Positions 9,362 through 19,800 of a stretch of DNA of 57,222 nt are shown here, piece by piece. Source of the stretch: Moanibacter sp964542645 (GTDB lineage: Bacteria > Verrucomicrobiota > Verrucomicrobiia > Opitutales > UBA2987). Every line of letters starts with the position of its first letter. Within the stretch, counting starts at the first letter, position 1. Location of the stretch: the NCBI GenBank assembly GCA_964542645.1, contig CAZIUG010000018.1:1-57222 (forward strand), read 5' to 3'. The notes beneath the pieces are model-generated. The model was not told the origin of the DNA. It saw only the letters and a program-made list of their open reading frames with translations, and did no database searches. A program made the position numbers and the translations under genes.

Positions 9362-9514
9362 TTTCAAATCCGACATGGTTCAAAATTATTTCTAAGACTC
9401 GAATTCCTCCAAGAAGTTCCATGAAGCTGAACAAAGGCAAGATAAGCACTCCATTTCTGAAGATATTTTTCGTTTTACGGTCCTATACCAGTATCGGCTA
9501 GAAAGAATCAAAAA

Positions 9515-10282
9515 CTACATATCCTTAAAAGATTCTCTCAGGTTCCGAAATGCTGAGACTAAAACTTCTTGGTCATTGGCTGTTTGAACAAAACGTCCAC
9601 CTTTCTCAAGCATTACCTCTGCCTCCTGACGATTGGCAACGGGTGCCCCCCACCATTTCCCGTGTTTTTCACAAGCCTGAGCTATCTTATCTGTGGCCTT
9701 CTTGATCAGATCGTGGTCACTTTGTCCGAATATACCATAACTCTGTGAGAGGTCGCCAGGGCCTAAGAGAAGAATATCAATTCCTTCTGTGGACGCAATT
9801 GCATCCACATCTTCAACAGCGGTCTGATTTTCGATCAAAGCTGCGACAAAGGTTTCGTTGATCGACTGTTTTATATATTCCTCTCGGTTTTGAGTGCCGA
9901 AACTTGCATCTATACTTCCCCCAGATCCGCGAAGCCCAATAGGGCTGTATTTGGCCTCGCGGACAATTGATTTGGCATCCTCCCCATCGATAACCTGAGG
10001 GACGATTATTCCGGTTGCTCCCGCTTCCAGAGGCTTAATGATACCAGTATAGCCGGAGCGCTCAACCCGGACAATTGAATCGATATCATTGGCTCTTGCG
10101 GCTAGAATCATCTGCGAGATTTCTCCATAGCTAAAATCACTGTGTTCATTTTCGATCCATACGCCGTCGAATCCAATGGTTCCCATAATGTCCACAATCT
10201 TCCAATGTGGGAGAATCCATGATTGGGCTATGATGACATGTTCCCCACGTTTTAGTTTCTCAAGGATCAAGCTTCGTCTCAT
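9515..10282 (-). CDS. HpcH/HpaI family 2-keto-3-deoxy acid aldolase
   Basis: The 255-residue TIM-barrel protein carries the class II pyruvate-aldolase signature: catalytic H47 in IENEHSDF, R72 for pyruvate binding, metal ligands E151 (ALIENQ) and D177 (LGPGDLS), and GIIVPQV at 91-97. Relatives such as RhmA/YfaU and GarL split 2-keto-3-deoxy-rhamnonate, -glucarate or similar acids to pyruvate plus an aldehyde. The sequence SPIGLRGSGG matches the conserved glycine-rich phosphate-free substrate loop. It is divergent from an aldo/keto reductase gene and near two enolase-type dehydratase genes, which together would make a complete non-phosphorylative sugar-acid route. The substrate is not determined by sequence. 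Confidence 0.88.
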   Translation of the reverse strand: MRRSLILEKLKRGEHVIIAQSWILPHWKIVDIMGTIGFDGVWIENEHSDFSYGEISQMILAARANDIDSIVRVERSGYTGIIKPLEAGATGIIVPQVIDGEDAKSIVREAKYSPIGLRGSGGSIDASFGTQNREEYIKQSINETFVAALIENQTAVEDVDAIASTEGIDILLLGPGDLSQSYGIFGQSDHDLIKKATDKIAQACEKHGKWWGAPVANRQEAEVMLEKGGRFVQTANDQEVLVSAFRNLRESFKDM

Positions 10283-10331
10283 TTGTCTTTTCTTTTTATA
10301 GTAGTTTTCTGGAGCGCATTCGGAATTAAGA

Positions 10332-10353
10332 AATTAAATCGGGAGGTTTAATT
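10332..10353. promoter_or_regulatory. Operator-like inverted repeat upstream of the aldolase gene
   Basis: AATTAAA (10332-10338) and TTTAATT (10347-10353) are exact complements separated by eight bases. The site lies 49 bases before the aldolase start in the divergent region shared with the aldo/keto reductase gene, a position suited to a dimeric repressor or activator. No regulator gene is nearby. Confidence 0.3.
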
Positions 10354-10470
10354 CAGGCCTTCCTTGTAGCAATCGCTTTAGAGTTGGACCGTATTGCCCT
10401 GAGTCTCAGTAAAGGTTCTGGAACTCTTTGGCGATTCTTTAAATCTGGTGGATTACACTAATCCGGCTTT

Positions 10471-10500
10471 TTGACAAGATCAGCGACAAAGAATCATAAT
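10471..10500 (+). promoter_or_regulatory. Sigma-70-like promoter for the aldo/keto reductase gene
   Basis: A perfect -35 box TTGACA (10471-10476) is followed after 18 bases by CATAAT (10495-10500), five of six matches to the -10 consensus. The expected transcription start falls at or just before the GTG start codon at 10505, implying a leaderless or nearly leaderless message. Confidence 0.45.
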
Positions 10501-10504
10501 TAAA

Positions 10505-11440
10505 GTGCTTGAAATCGAAACACGTAGACTTGGGAAGACCGAGCTTAGACCTAAGGCTCTTGGGCTTGGTTGCGGGTTTATCGGGAACCCTTGGACGACG
10601 AGTGAACAAGAGGCTATCGCCACGATTCGTCACGCGATTGAGCATGGAGTCAATTTCATTGACACCGCTGCTGGATACGGAAAAGGCTTTTGTGAACATC
10701 GAGTTGGTCTCGCGCTCTTAAATGGATGGCGTGAGAAAGTGTACCTCCAGACAAAAGTGGGTTCACATCCGAACTGGTGGCGGGATTATTCGGAAGAGGC
10801 AGCGAGGTGGACCCTGGAAAACAGTTTTCGCCAGCTGAAGACCGATTACATAGATTCTGTTCTAATCCACGAAGGATCACCCGATATTGATGCTCCCTTC
10901 AGGACAAGTGCTTGTCTGGATGTACTTTTGGAATGGAAAGAAAAAGGGAGAATAGGGCATGTAGGGATTGGGGTGAGAGAGCACCAGTATCACAAGCGAG
11001 CTATCGAGTCTGGTTGCATGGAGATTGTTCTTTCATATCTTGATTACACACTCCTAGCCCAGTCAGCTGCGGAGACTGTTATTCCCTGGGCGAGGAGTCA
11101 GGATATCGGGATTATACTAGCTGGTGTTTTAGCAACGGGGCTTCTTGCAGGGATGAAGCCAGATTCCAATCTTGAAATTAAGGAATCCCCTGGACGGAAA
11201 CCGAGATCTCTAAAAATGTGGGAATGGTGCCGAGACAGAGGGGTCAACATTCGTGATCTAGCAATGCAATTCGTCCTTGCAGCACCATTGGAGGGGAATG
11301 GTATCGTACTAGTGGGACCCGCCAACCGGGAAGAGTTTGATGGAGTGTATAAAAGCGCAATCTCCGAAGTTTCCGAAGTGCATTGGCGCGATTTTGAAGC
11401 GGAATTTGGGATTGGATTAAAGAATACACATCACGACTGA
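10505..11440 (+). CDS. Aldo/keto reductase, aldose 1-dehydrogenase-like
   Basis: The 311-residue TIM-barrel protein has the full AKR tetrad: D53 and Y58 in FIDTAAGYG, K84 in QTKVG, and H122 in SVLIHEG. The N-terminus RRLGKTEL is the usual first strand of the family, which fixes the GTG start at 10505; no ribosome binding site precedes it. Relatives with the DTAxxYG variant include L-fucose, D-threo-aldose and L-galactose 1-dehydrogenases, which oxidise free sugars to lactones with NAD(P). Next to a 2-keto-3-deoxy acid aldolase and enolase-superfamily dehydratases, it would supply the first step of a non-phosphorylative pathway. A different carbonyl substrate remains possible. Confidence 0.87.
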   Translation: MLEIETRRLGKTELRPKALGLGCGFIGNPWTTSEQEAIATIRHAIEHGVNFIDTAAGYGKGFCEHRVGLALLNGWREKVYLQTKVGSHPNWWRDYSEEAARWTLENSFRQLKTDYIDSVLIHEGSPDIDAPFRTSACLDVLLEWKEKGRIGHVGIGVREHQYHKRAIESGCMEIVLSYLDYTLLAQSAAETVIPWARSQDIGIILAGVLATGLLAGMKPDSNLEIKESPGRKPRSLKMWEWCRDRGVNIRDLAMQFVLAAPLEGNGIVLVGPANREEFDGVYKSAISEVSEVHWRDFEAEFGIGLKNTHHD

Positions 11441-11782
11441 TAGTGGGAATCAATCATCACCAAGGGAAGACAGATTTCCAAGGATTCGAGAAGGATGGGA
11501 TTTAGAATGCGGATACAATGCTAGTGAAACACCTGTTAAGTGATGTTAGAGGTTAGGCCAACGACAGATCCAACCTAGCATTTCTCTCGAAACGCAGTGA
11601 TTTCCGCAAATGAATCCTGAAGGATTGTAATGGATTCACCACCTCTTTTACGGCGATCGAGGATCCCCTCATGTCTTCGGAATTTGATGTTTCCGGTTTT
11701 CATGACTGGAAGGAGGGCGATTACTCTAGGGTGGGTTCGAAAAATTGATTCAACGTATTACCTGAAAGAGTGAAGTCTCAAC
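11441..11782. other. Convergent intergenic region without a recognised gene
   Basis: This 342-base gap separates the convergent aldo/keto reductase and enolase-superfamily genes. It contains a tight hairpin AATCC-TGAA-GGATT just after 11610 and a short ATG frame near 11671 of about 25 codons without a ribosome binding site. Nothing else is recognisable. Confidence 0.4.
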
Positions 11783-12916
11783 TTAGTGTTCTTCAACCGT
11801 CATTGCATTAAAGCGGTCCCAGTCCCATTCTGCACCCCATCCCGGACCTTCTGGAGGAGTTATGTATCCATTGGCGATAGGGGGAGTGTTGACCATTCCC
11901 CAGACAGTTCCTTCATCGTTATTCAACAGGCTCTCAGTTCCCGCCTCATAAAACGTTGTGTTATCAATACAGCATCCAAGATGAGCGTGGAGAAGACCGA
12001 ATAGGCCTCCTGCTGCATTCATCTCGATGGTCGTATCGTAGATTTCGGCGAAGTGAGCCATCTTGAGCACCTGGGTAGTGCCGAACAAAGCGTTTGCCCC
12101 CAAGATATCGGTGGCCCCAGAAATTAGCCACTGGGTAGTGATCCCAATATCGTGTTTTAGTCGCTCGGTCGCCCTTATCGGAAGAGTCAATTCACGACAA
12201 AGGTGCTGATATTGTTGTTGTTTTTGTTCATGCATTGGTTCCTCGAGCCAGATGAAGTCCAGTTCTTCCATGACATGACCGACTTCTATCGCCTCCTCCA
12301 GCGAGTAGGAACAGACGGAGTCGCTGAGGAGTCCATAATCGGGCCCTACCGCTTCACGGATATGACGAAAGATTGGAATATCTACTTTCCCCCCTTTGTA
12401 AGAGTGAAACTTGTAAGCCGTGATTCCGTGTTGTTTTCCTAACTCAATATCTGCCAGATAATCTTCAACGGTTCCTTCCCCGCCGGTGATGTAAACCGGG
12501 AAACGCTGACGAACTTTCCCGATCAGATCATAAACGGGGAGTCCTGCTACCTTGCCGAGAATATCCCAAAGACAATTGTCAAAATCACCAAACCATCCAC
12601 AGTGTTGGTACAACCAGCGCGTGCCCTTATGAAGCATTTGGTAGAGCCGTTCACGTTGAAGGGGATCTTCGCCCACAACTTGGTGCCTTAGAGTTCCAAC
12701 TTGGTCTGGCGTCATTACGGTCGTGCATAACCCATCCACACCCTCATCAGTCAGTACCTTAAGAAAAGCTTGTCGTATAGGCCTTTCGTCAGTTTGACGG
12801 ACACTTCCATGAGTGTATTGAATGCGCCGTAGATTAGGTACTTCTCTTAGTTTGAAATATCCTTGATACCGGTTGGGATCTTCAAGAATAATGAGTTTTA
12901 TATCGGTTATTTTCAT
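11783..12916 (-). CDS. Mandelate racemase/enolase superfamily dehydratase (KxH type)
   Basis: The 377-residue protein has the enolase-superfamily capping domain followed by a modified TIM barrel. Metal ligands are D199 (LLSDSV), E225 (WLEEP) and E251 (RATERL). On the second barrel strand the acid/base motif reads K169-F-H171 instead of the common KxK. Members with sugar-acid substrates abstract the alpha proton and dehydrate to a 2-keto-3-deoxy acid. The gene is the last of an apparent minus-strand operon with an isomerase-like gene 76 bases upstream and another enolase-type gene before that. Its likely product would feed the HpcH/HpaI aldolase nearby. It ends GWGAEWDWDRFN, a conserved C-terminal closing motif shared with two other paralogues here. 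Confidence 0.88.
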   Translation of the reverse strand: MKITDIKLIILEDPNRYQGYFKLREVPNLRRIQYTHGSVRQTDERPIRQAFLKVLTDEGVDGLCTTVMTPDQVGTLRHQVVGEDPLQRERLYQMLHKGTRWLYQHCGWFGDFDNCLWDILGKVAGLPVYDLIGKVRQRFPVYITGGEGTVEDYLADIELGKQHGITAYKFHSYKGGKVDIPIFRHIREAVGPDYGLLSDSVCSYSLEEAIEVGHVMEELDFIWLEEPMHEQKQQQYQHLCRELTLPIRATERLKHDIGITTQWLISGATDILGANALFGTTQVLKMAHFAEIYDTTIEMNAAGGLFGLLHAHLGCCIDNTTFYEAGTESLLNNDEGTVWGMVNTPPIANGYITPPEGPGWGAEWDWDRFNAMTVEEH

Positions 12917-12992
12917 CCTATTACTCCTTCAATCTTTGGACTGAGGGTTGCAGTTCTTAAAGAGATAATATTGCATGATGGCCTGTGGCGAG

Positions 12993-13898
12993 TCATATCC
13001 TATTATGTAACCAGCGGTGGCGAGTCAACCCACGCTCTGACCACTTGTGTCCAATTTGATGGGCTGTATTTTCAATATAGCGGTAGCCCCGTTCGCGTTG
13101 CACCATTGCATCAATGGTTGGGTCGTTAAAGTGCTCGAGCGAGAAGAGTTTCCAGGGTTCGAGCCCTCTTGACGCCTTAATGACGGCCTCATGATCCAGC
13201 AGCCCTGTACCCAAGGGGGCTTCATTGATTTGGGAGACGAGATTCGGTTCTACCTGCACATCTTTAACATGCAGTTGCCCAATTCTGTTTCCAAGAAAAG
13301 CGATTGTTTCTCGCATCCAGGCTCCAGAATTATGGATTCGTCCAGGGCGCATGTGATTTACAGGATCAAAGGTTATTTGAATATAATCCGAAGCAACTCG
13401 GTCGACAAATTCTTTCATTCTCCGTGGGGAGTAGATGATACACCATTGGGTGGTCTCTGGACATATGCAAATACCGGAGTCCTCCGCATATGGGGCCAGT
13501 CTTTTAGTCTCAGCCACCACATCATCTAGCGCTTCTTCGGTGAAATTCTTTGGATGGTACCACCAACCAGTTCCATCATAGCTCCCTCCTGTAATATGGA
13601 TCAGATCGCCTCCAATCATTTTCATCTTCCGTAAGATGTTTTTCAGACGATCATGCTCGATCTGCCTCTTTCGAGTGTCTGGATGAGCGGGTTGAGATCC
13701 GCAAGGCGACATAGCTACTGTGATACCATAGTGTTCTGCCAGATCGCGGAATCGGAGAACCGCATCCTCAGTTGCCGTATCCACCCCATGAACTCCAATC
13801 ACTTCGAAGCCGATCTCGTGGAGGCGTTTCAATGCAGCCTCATTTTCGAACATATCCTTGCTCAGATTGATTCCGGCGTCGTTACAGCAAAATCTCAT
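12993..13898 (-). CDS. Xylose isomerase-like TIM barrel protein (sugar phosphate isomerase/epimerase family)
   Basis: The 301-residue protein belongs to the AP_endonuc_2/xylose isomerase-like barrel family. Expected metal ligands can be placed at E148 (CPETT), D178 (ITFDPVNH), H210 (GQLHVKD) and E255 (SLEHF), with H182 also close. Family members epimerise or isomerise sugars, inosose or hydroxypyruvate; a few are dehydratases. It sits between two enolase-superfamily genes on the same strand with gaps of 76 and 97 bases, so it is probably co-transcribed and acts on the same carbohydrate. The ATG at 13898 has no clear ribosome binding site but begins directly at the first barrel strand. Confidence 0.83.
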   Translation of the reverse strand: MRFCCNDAGINLSKDMFENEAALKRLHEIGFEVIGVHGVDTATEDAVLRFRDLAEHYGITVAMSPCGSQPAHPDTRKRQIEHDRLKNILRKMKMIGGDLIHITGGSYDGTGWWYHPKNFTEEALDDVVAETKRLAPYAEDSGICICPETTQWCIIYSPRRMKEFVDRVASDYIQITFDPVNHMRPGRIHNSGAWMRETIAFLGNRIGQLHVKDVQVEPNLVSQINEAPLGTGLLDHEAVIKASRGLEPWKLFSLEHFNDPTIDAMVQRERGYRYIENTAHQIGHKWSERGLTRHRWLHNRI

Positions 13899-13995
13899 GG
13901 TCTATATCTATATAGATGGGGGGTATAAGGATTTTAACTTTCAAACTGTCAGAAATCAATCGCATGATTTTAATTGGCTCCAAATATGGTATGTC

Positions 13996-15159
13996 CTACT
14001 CATAGCTTCTCCGGCTTGGTTCTTCCAGCCCTGCGACGTACAGTCCTGCACCTTGCCGGCGTCCCGAGTAGAACCCTTCTTCGCCCGGTGTGACGGGGTG
14101 TGCATTAAGCTTCTCTTGGTCATAGGTGAATCCCAATCCGGGTTCATTGTTCAGGACAATCCAACCATCTTCAATTTTATGGGTGTTCGTAAAGACGGCA
14201 TCACGACCGTTGTTGAGTACCTCCATTGTAATGTGATTGGGTAGGACTGCTGCCAAGTGAGCCATGAAACTTCCGGGACAGTTCATCATAGTGACAGGGG
14301 TTTCGTAGGCATAAGCAACATCAGAAACTTTCATGGCACCGGTGATTCCGGTGGCTCCCACACCGACGTTGACGATATCGACCGCTCGCGATTGAAGGAG
14401 TGGAACATAGTCATCTAAAGAGTCAAGGTTTTCGCCTGATGCGACCGATGCTCTGATATTATCGGAGACTTTCCGCAATCCTTTCACATCCCATCTTCGA
14501 GCAGGTTCTTCGAGCCAGGTAATATCGTACTCACTTTCAATTTCATGCATATAACGGATGGCTTGTTTTGGTGACCAATATTCATTTACATCGATCATCA
14601 GTTCGGGTTTCTTGCCTGTTGTTGCGAGAGCGTCGCGCATGATTCCAATCCGCCTTATGTCGGTTTCAAGGTCCAATCCGATTTTCAGTTTCCCTCCCTG
14701 TACCCCTTTGGCTGCCATTCCCTCGTAGTAGGACCGGATATCTCTATCGGACAATGGGTAATCGAGGCCGCTCGCGTAAGCTTTTACACGGTTAGAAGAC
14801 GCCCCAATTGTTTTCCATAGTGGTTCGCCATTGAGACGCGCCTTAAGATCCCAGAGGGCGACATCGATGGCTCCAATTGCTGAACTTGCCTCACCGCGAT
14901 TGCCTCCTTTAAACACGCGATCAATCATTGTGTTCCAATGTCCCAAAACTCCTCTAGGGTCCTTCCCAACGAGAAGTTCCTTAACGAGTGAGCGAACCAG
15001 AGACCCGCCCCCCATGGAAATCCCCGATACTCCTTCGTCTGTGTCGAGCCACATGGCAGTAGACCGCATCAGATTACTACCAACTGGGTTGTTCGCATCG
15101 CCGATCGGACGATGCATTCTTATTTCATAAGCTTGGGTTCGTACACCAGTGATCTTCAT
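13996..15159 (-). CDS. Mandelate racemase/enolase superfamily protein (KxK type) with extra C-terminal tail
   Basis: The 387-residue protein carries the canonical mandelate racemase motifs: K157-L-K159, metal ligands D190 (LMIDVNEYW), E217 (WLEEP) and E243 (ASGEN). H301 lies in the region of the seventh-strand histidine. This set fits sugar-acid dehydratases or racemases. After the usual PGLGFTYD ending there are about 35 further residues rich in G, R and E that homologues usually lack. It is the first gene of the minus-strand operon that continues with the isomerase-like and KxH enolase genes. A GGA before the ATG at 15159 is the only ribosome-binding hint. The exact acid sugar is unknown. 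Confidence 0.87.
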   Translation of the reverse strand: MKITGVRTQAYEIRMHRPIGDANNPVGSNLMRSTAMWLDTDEGVSGISMGGGSLVRSLVKELLVGKDPRGVLGHWNTMIDRVFKGGNRGEASSAIGAIDVALWDLKARLNGEPLWKTIGASSNRVKAYASGLDYPLSDRDIRSYYEGMAAKGVQGGKLKIGLDLETDIRRIGIMRDALATTGKKPELMIDVNEYWSPKQAIRYMHEIESEYDITWLEEPARRWDVKGLRKVSDNIRASVASGENLDSLDDYVPLLQSRAVDIVNVGVGATGITGAMKVSDVAYAYETPVTMMNCPGSFMAHLAAVLPNHITMEVLNNGRDAVFTNTHKIEDGWIVLNNEPGLGFTYDQEKLNAHPVTPGEEGFYSGRRQGAGLYVAGLEEPSRRSYE

Positions 15160-15459
15160 ATTTATTCCGATTCTGAATCTTGACGGAGGTTGATTTGATA
15201 ACTCCTTGAATCGAATCTGTTGAGTATCGGAAAAGGAGACAAGCTAGTATATCTTCAATCTGCCAATCTTTTAAATAGAGTCAAAAACGGAGGATTGTAT
15301 ACTCCTATGCCGTGGTTTTTATGAATCTCTTAGAAATCCTCTTGATCGATGCAAATAAATGAACAGCAATAGGAGGGATTAAGGGTCTTGTTTTCTAAGT
15401 ATTGAGACTTGATCCGATGATTTATTTACTCGCTTTGATCCCTCAGGAATTTCCGGGAG
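15160..15459. other. Divergent intergenic region
   Basis: This 300-base gap lies between an enolase-superfamily gene and the exostosin-like gene and must hold promoters for both. It is AT-rich towards the middle. No convincing operator, hairpin or small gene was found. Confidence 0.35.
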
Positions 15460-16533
15460 GTGTCCAAAACGTCATATACAATTCTAATTAGCGACACTGG
15501 GAGCCATGATACTGGAATTCGCGGTACCCGCGCATTTTGGTGGATGGCTGATCGGATTGGTGCATATGCGGAACTGGGGCTCTATTGGTTCCTAAGCGAG
15601 TATTTCGGCCGCTCGTCAGTGACTCTTATTCGCCCTTCGCAGTTGCTTACCAGTCCGTCCAAGTACAAGACGGACTGGCTTTTCGTTGGCTTACCGACCT
15701 CTTTGAGCAAGAAACACCTTAAAAGGATCGATTTTCGCCGGCTCGTTCTGTACGATTCCAGTGATTTCAATGGTGTCAATTTCAACTATTCCGATAAGTC
15801 TTTGCTCTTATCGGAAACTAACCTCTGCCTCAAGAACTGGAGAGATAAGAGATGGGGATTTGATTATTCAATTGGACTGCTTCCAATCAAGAGGCCCCCT
15901 TTGAATAATTGGCTACCACTGGCTATCCGTGTTGCATCCGTCAAAGATAGATTGGGCTTTTTGCACAAGAAGTGCTACGACATTGGATTTGTTGGAAGAC
16001 CCTCAGGAGATTACGCAGGAAATCAACGTCTGAGGTGGCTTATGGATCTGAAGACACACCGTCCGAATCTAAAATTTTGGGGAGGGTTGGTAGGAGACAA
16101 AAGTCAGCGAAAGACGCTCGAGCAATTATGGGATGCAAAGGTTTTGGATAGTTGCTGGCTAAGTCGACGAAGAATAGGGTTTCTTCAATATTTTTCAGGC
16201 CTTCTTAGATCGAAAGTGACGCTTGCTCCGGCCGGCTATGCTCCTTGGACTTATCGCCACTACGAGGCCATTTACGCCCGTTCTGTTGTTGTTTCCAATG
16301 ATCTGAGTTGTTACGAGTTCTTGGTGCCTTTGCCCCGTGAAGGAATAATAGAAGTTTCGGAAGGGGAGTCTGTTGTCCGAGGAGTGGATGCCGCCCTTGC
16401 CTTGTGTGAAAGTTCGCCCGAGATACTGAACGCCAATATTGAGTACTTGAAAAGGTGGCTCGATATGGGAACTTATTCACGGGGAAAGCGCGCTACATTG
16501 GATCGCTTTTTTGCCGAACTCGATGGATATTAG
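15460..16533 (+). CDS. Exostosin-like glycosyltransferase family protein
   Basis: The 357-residue protein begins with ILISDTGSHDTGIRG and contains a later block IGFVGRPSGDY followed by TLAPAGYAPWTYRHYEAI and a region with VVVSNDLSCYEF. The order, a glycine-rich loop and then a short motif containing an R-x-x-E in a surface pocket, resembles the C-terminal half of exostosin/GT47-like and other GT-B transferases. No catalytic acid can be named with certainty. The GTG start at 15460 directly follows GGGAG, which is close for a ribosome binding site. It may belong to the glycan locus at the left end of the window although sugar catabolism genes lie between. Confidence 0.62.
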   Translation: MSKTSYTILISDTGSHDTGIRGTRAFWWMADRIGAYAELGLYWFLSEYFGRSSVTLIRPSQLLTSPSKYKTDWLFVGLPTSLSKKHLKRIDFRRLVLYDSSDFNGVNFNYSDKSLLLSETNLCLKNWRDKRWGFDYSIGLLPIKRPPLNNWLPLAIRVASVKDRLGFLHKKCYDIGFVGRPSGDYAGNQRLRWLMDLKTHRPNLKFWGGLVGDKSQRKTLEQLWDAKVLDSCWLSRRRIGFLQYFSGLLRSKVTLAPAGYAPWTYRHYEAIYARSVVVSNDLSCYEFLVPLPREGIIEVSEGESVVRGVDAALALCESSPEILNANIEYLKRWLDMGTYSRGKRATLDRFFAELDGY

Positions 16534-16830
16534 TTTAGTGGAAACTGAAGCCCTCTCCTGCTAATTTGAAACAGGATCGAAGGTTTTCGTCGTGGGTTGG
16601 ATCAATTCCGGCTGAAATCTCTCAATTGACAGAACTTTAATTCTTCCGCGCAATTAAAGTTTGAAGACGGCATTGCTTGTCCTAAGTCTCTCCGACAGTA
16701 TGCCAGGATTAATGGGTAAACAAGTTATCCAGGGCTGGCTATAGGGAATTCTGGAATACAGGCATAGATTAACGATATAGATTGAAGATCAAATTCCAGT
16801 TCGTAGCATGTTGGCCTTTCCAACACGAGT

Positions 16831-19800
16831 ATGGGAAATCCATATTCGACTCATCAAGATGAATCAGATTCACCGGTGGCGATGTCCCATATAAACACGA
16901 AAGGAGCGTTGTCTGTGTCTCGCTCATCCCTCAAGTTCCTTTTTGCCTTCACCGGGCTGTTTGTCTTTCTCGCGGTTTGGGCTCTCGGATTGAAGCCTGA
17001 GATCCAGGATGAAGAAATAGTCGTTGATCCGGATGAGGCGGCTGAAGTAAAAAGAATGCGGGATGCCCGAATAGATCCGGAAAACCCTGTAGTCATCTGG
17101 CGCGAAGTAGACTATTCGGAAGGGAAGAGTGGAACTTGGTGGCCAAAGGGTGAATCCCCAGTTCTTTCCGATCTTGTTGCCGAGGGTATTTTGCCTCCCG
17201 TTGAAGAACGTGTCGGGTCGGAGCCGATTGTCCTGGAGGGGCCGGAAGGGATAGGACGTTACGGCGGAGCACTGATAAAAGTAGAAAACGCAACCACAGG
17301 GGAGAACATCTCCCTGTCGGGTTCTTATAGTGGAATTTCCCTCGTTCGTTGGTCTCCCTACGGATATCCCATCGTTCCTCATTTGGCGAAAAGCTGGGAA
17401 ATCAAGGATCAATTTCGTGAATATATATTTCACCTGCGCAAAGGGGTGCGTTGGTCAGATGGGCATCCTCTCACTACTGAGGACATCCTCTATTTCTGGG
17501 ACAATGAAGCCAACGAGCCAGCAATCGGCCAACGGTTAACCCATATTTTTCGGCATATGGGGAAACCAGCAAAGATGGCTGCCATTGACGAATACACGCT
17601 CAAAATCCGATTTGAAGAACCATACCGGGATTTTCTGGATCGAATGGCTACTTCGCATGGCCAGCAATTACTGCGATCTCCTGCTCATTACCTCAAAAGA
17701 TATCATCCAATTATCGGTGATCACGAATTTATCGCCGAAGAAATGGTCCGGGTCGGCATGCCTAGCCCTCAGATGCTCTATTCGTATGTTAAACGGTGGA
17801 GTAATCCAAATCATCCGCGGCTCTGGCCCTGGGTGTATCGCACATACAAGCCCAATCCTCCGTACGTGTTTGTCAGGAATCCTTATTATTTCGCAGTCGA
17901 TCCTGAGGGCAATCAGCTCCCTTACATCGACCGATGTATCCTACAGGAGCGTCAAGGAGACATGGCTGAAGTTGCCGCAATCAATGGGGAAGTTAGTTTG
18001 TACACTGGGTTCGCATTCAGCGGATACAGCCTAGCTATGGCGCAGCGGGAGCAGGGTGGTTACGAGGTATACCATTGGGCCCGGCTAAACGGCACTGATT
18101 TTTTGATTTTTCCCAATCAGAACCTGAAACCTCTTTCCAATGATCCTGAGGTCATTAGAAAACGGGAACTGATCCAAAATAAGACCTTCCGACAAGCCCT
18201 TTCGCTGGCTATGGATCGAGAATTTATCAGTACTGTAGAGTACAGCGGACTTCTTCAACCTGCTCAATTAGCCCCGGCTCCCGAATCTAACTTCTTTCAT
18301 GAAGGGTTGATGAATTCACATATTGAGCACAATCCTGTTCTGGCTGACAAACTGCTTGATCAGATAGACCTCGATCATCGTGACGATGAAGGATATCGGA
18401 CTTTTCCGGACGGATCGAAGTTGCTCATTTACTTCGACTTTCTTTCCTATAACAAACGGGATTTGGCCGAGGTGGTGGCTGCACAATGGCGAGAGGTAGG
18501 GTTACGTGTGATTGCGCGATATCGGGCCCCACGCATATGGTACACAGCCCTGGACGCTCTCGAGTTGGAGCTCTCAGCGGGAGGCATGAGTGGGAAGATA
18601 AACCTTTTTGTAGAGTCCAAAAATTACATCGCTACAAAAGAGGCGCACTGGGCGCGCGGTTATGGGAATTGGTATTCACAAGGCTCACTATTCGGAAATC
18701 CTGATGCTACTGGACGGGGTGCAATCGAGCCTCCTGAGGATTCAATCTACCGTAAGATGATGTACCTGCATGCCCGGGCTTCCAGCGCCCCTTCTTTGGA
18801 AGAACAACAGGCTATTATGAGGGAGGCTCTCGATATTAGCGCCGAACATCTTTGGGTGATCAGTACTGGTTTTGCACCGCCACTTCTGGTCATCGTGAAG
18901 GACGGCCTCAAGAATGTTCCTGAAGTCTGTGTCCTCAACCATGATTTTCAGGCGCCTTCCAGCGCTGGCATCGAAACCTTTTACTGGGAGGAAATCGATC
19001 GCGACCCTAAAGTGGACGCAAATATTCAATTCGCCCTAAGCAAAATCACACCTAAATCAGGGACTGATACAGGTACAAGTATTTCTCAAGAAGATGGTTT
19101 ATTGGCAAAATTTATCCGCCTTGCTCTCTGGACGATCGGTGGCTTGGGTCTGCTTCTATTTGCAGTTAAACATCCCTTTGTTGGCCGAAGATTAATCATC
19201 ATGGTGCCCACTTTGGTAGTAGTTTCGATTTGTGCATTTACCATTATCGAGTTGCCACCGGGAGATTTCCTTACCTCCCATATGGCCCTCCTTGAGTTGG
19301 GAGGAGATGAAGTTGACCAGGATCAGATCGCCGATCTGAGAGTTATGTTCGAATTGGATAAACCAGTATTTGTCCGCTACCTAAAGTGGGCAGGGTTGAT
19401 TTGGTTTACTACATTCAAGGAGGGAGACCGAGGATTACTTCAAGGGGACATGGGATTGTCCATGGAGTCGCAAAATCCAGTGAATGACATTGTAGGCGAT
19501 CGACTTATTCTGACTCTTTGCATCAGTGTGTTGGCTGTTATTTTTACCTGGTCGTTAGCAATCCCGATCGGGGTATATTCTGCCGTCCGGCAGTACTCTC
19601 CGGGTGACTATTTCGCAACTTTCATCGGTTTTATAGGCATGTCCGTGCCCAATTTCCTCCTTGCTTTAATCCTTATGTATTTCAGCAACCGTTTCTTTGG
19701 AGTTCCCATTACGGGACTCTTTTCGGCTGAGTTTGTGGCACAGCCTTACTGGAATGGGCCTAAGGTGCTCGACTTGCTCAAACACATCTGGGTGCCGGTA

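Noticed and set aside
11730..11760. tRNA T-arm-like GGGTTCGAA
   Set aside because: The flanking sequence cannot form an acceptor stem or cloverleaf.
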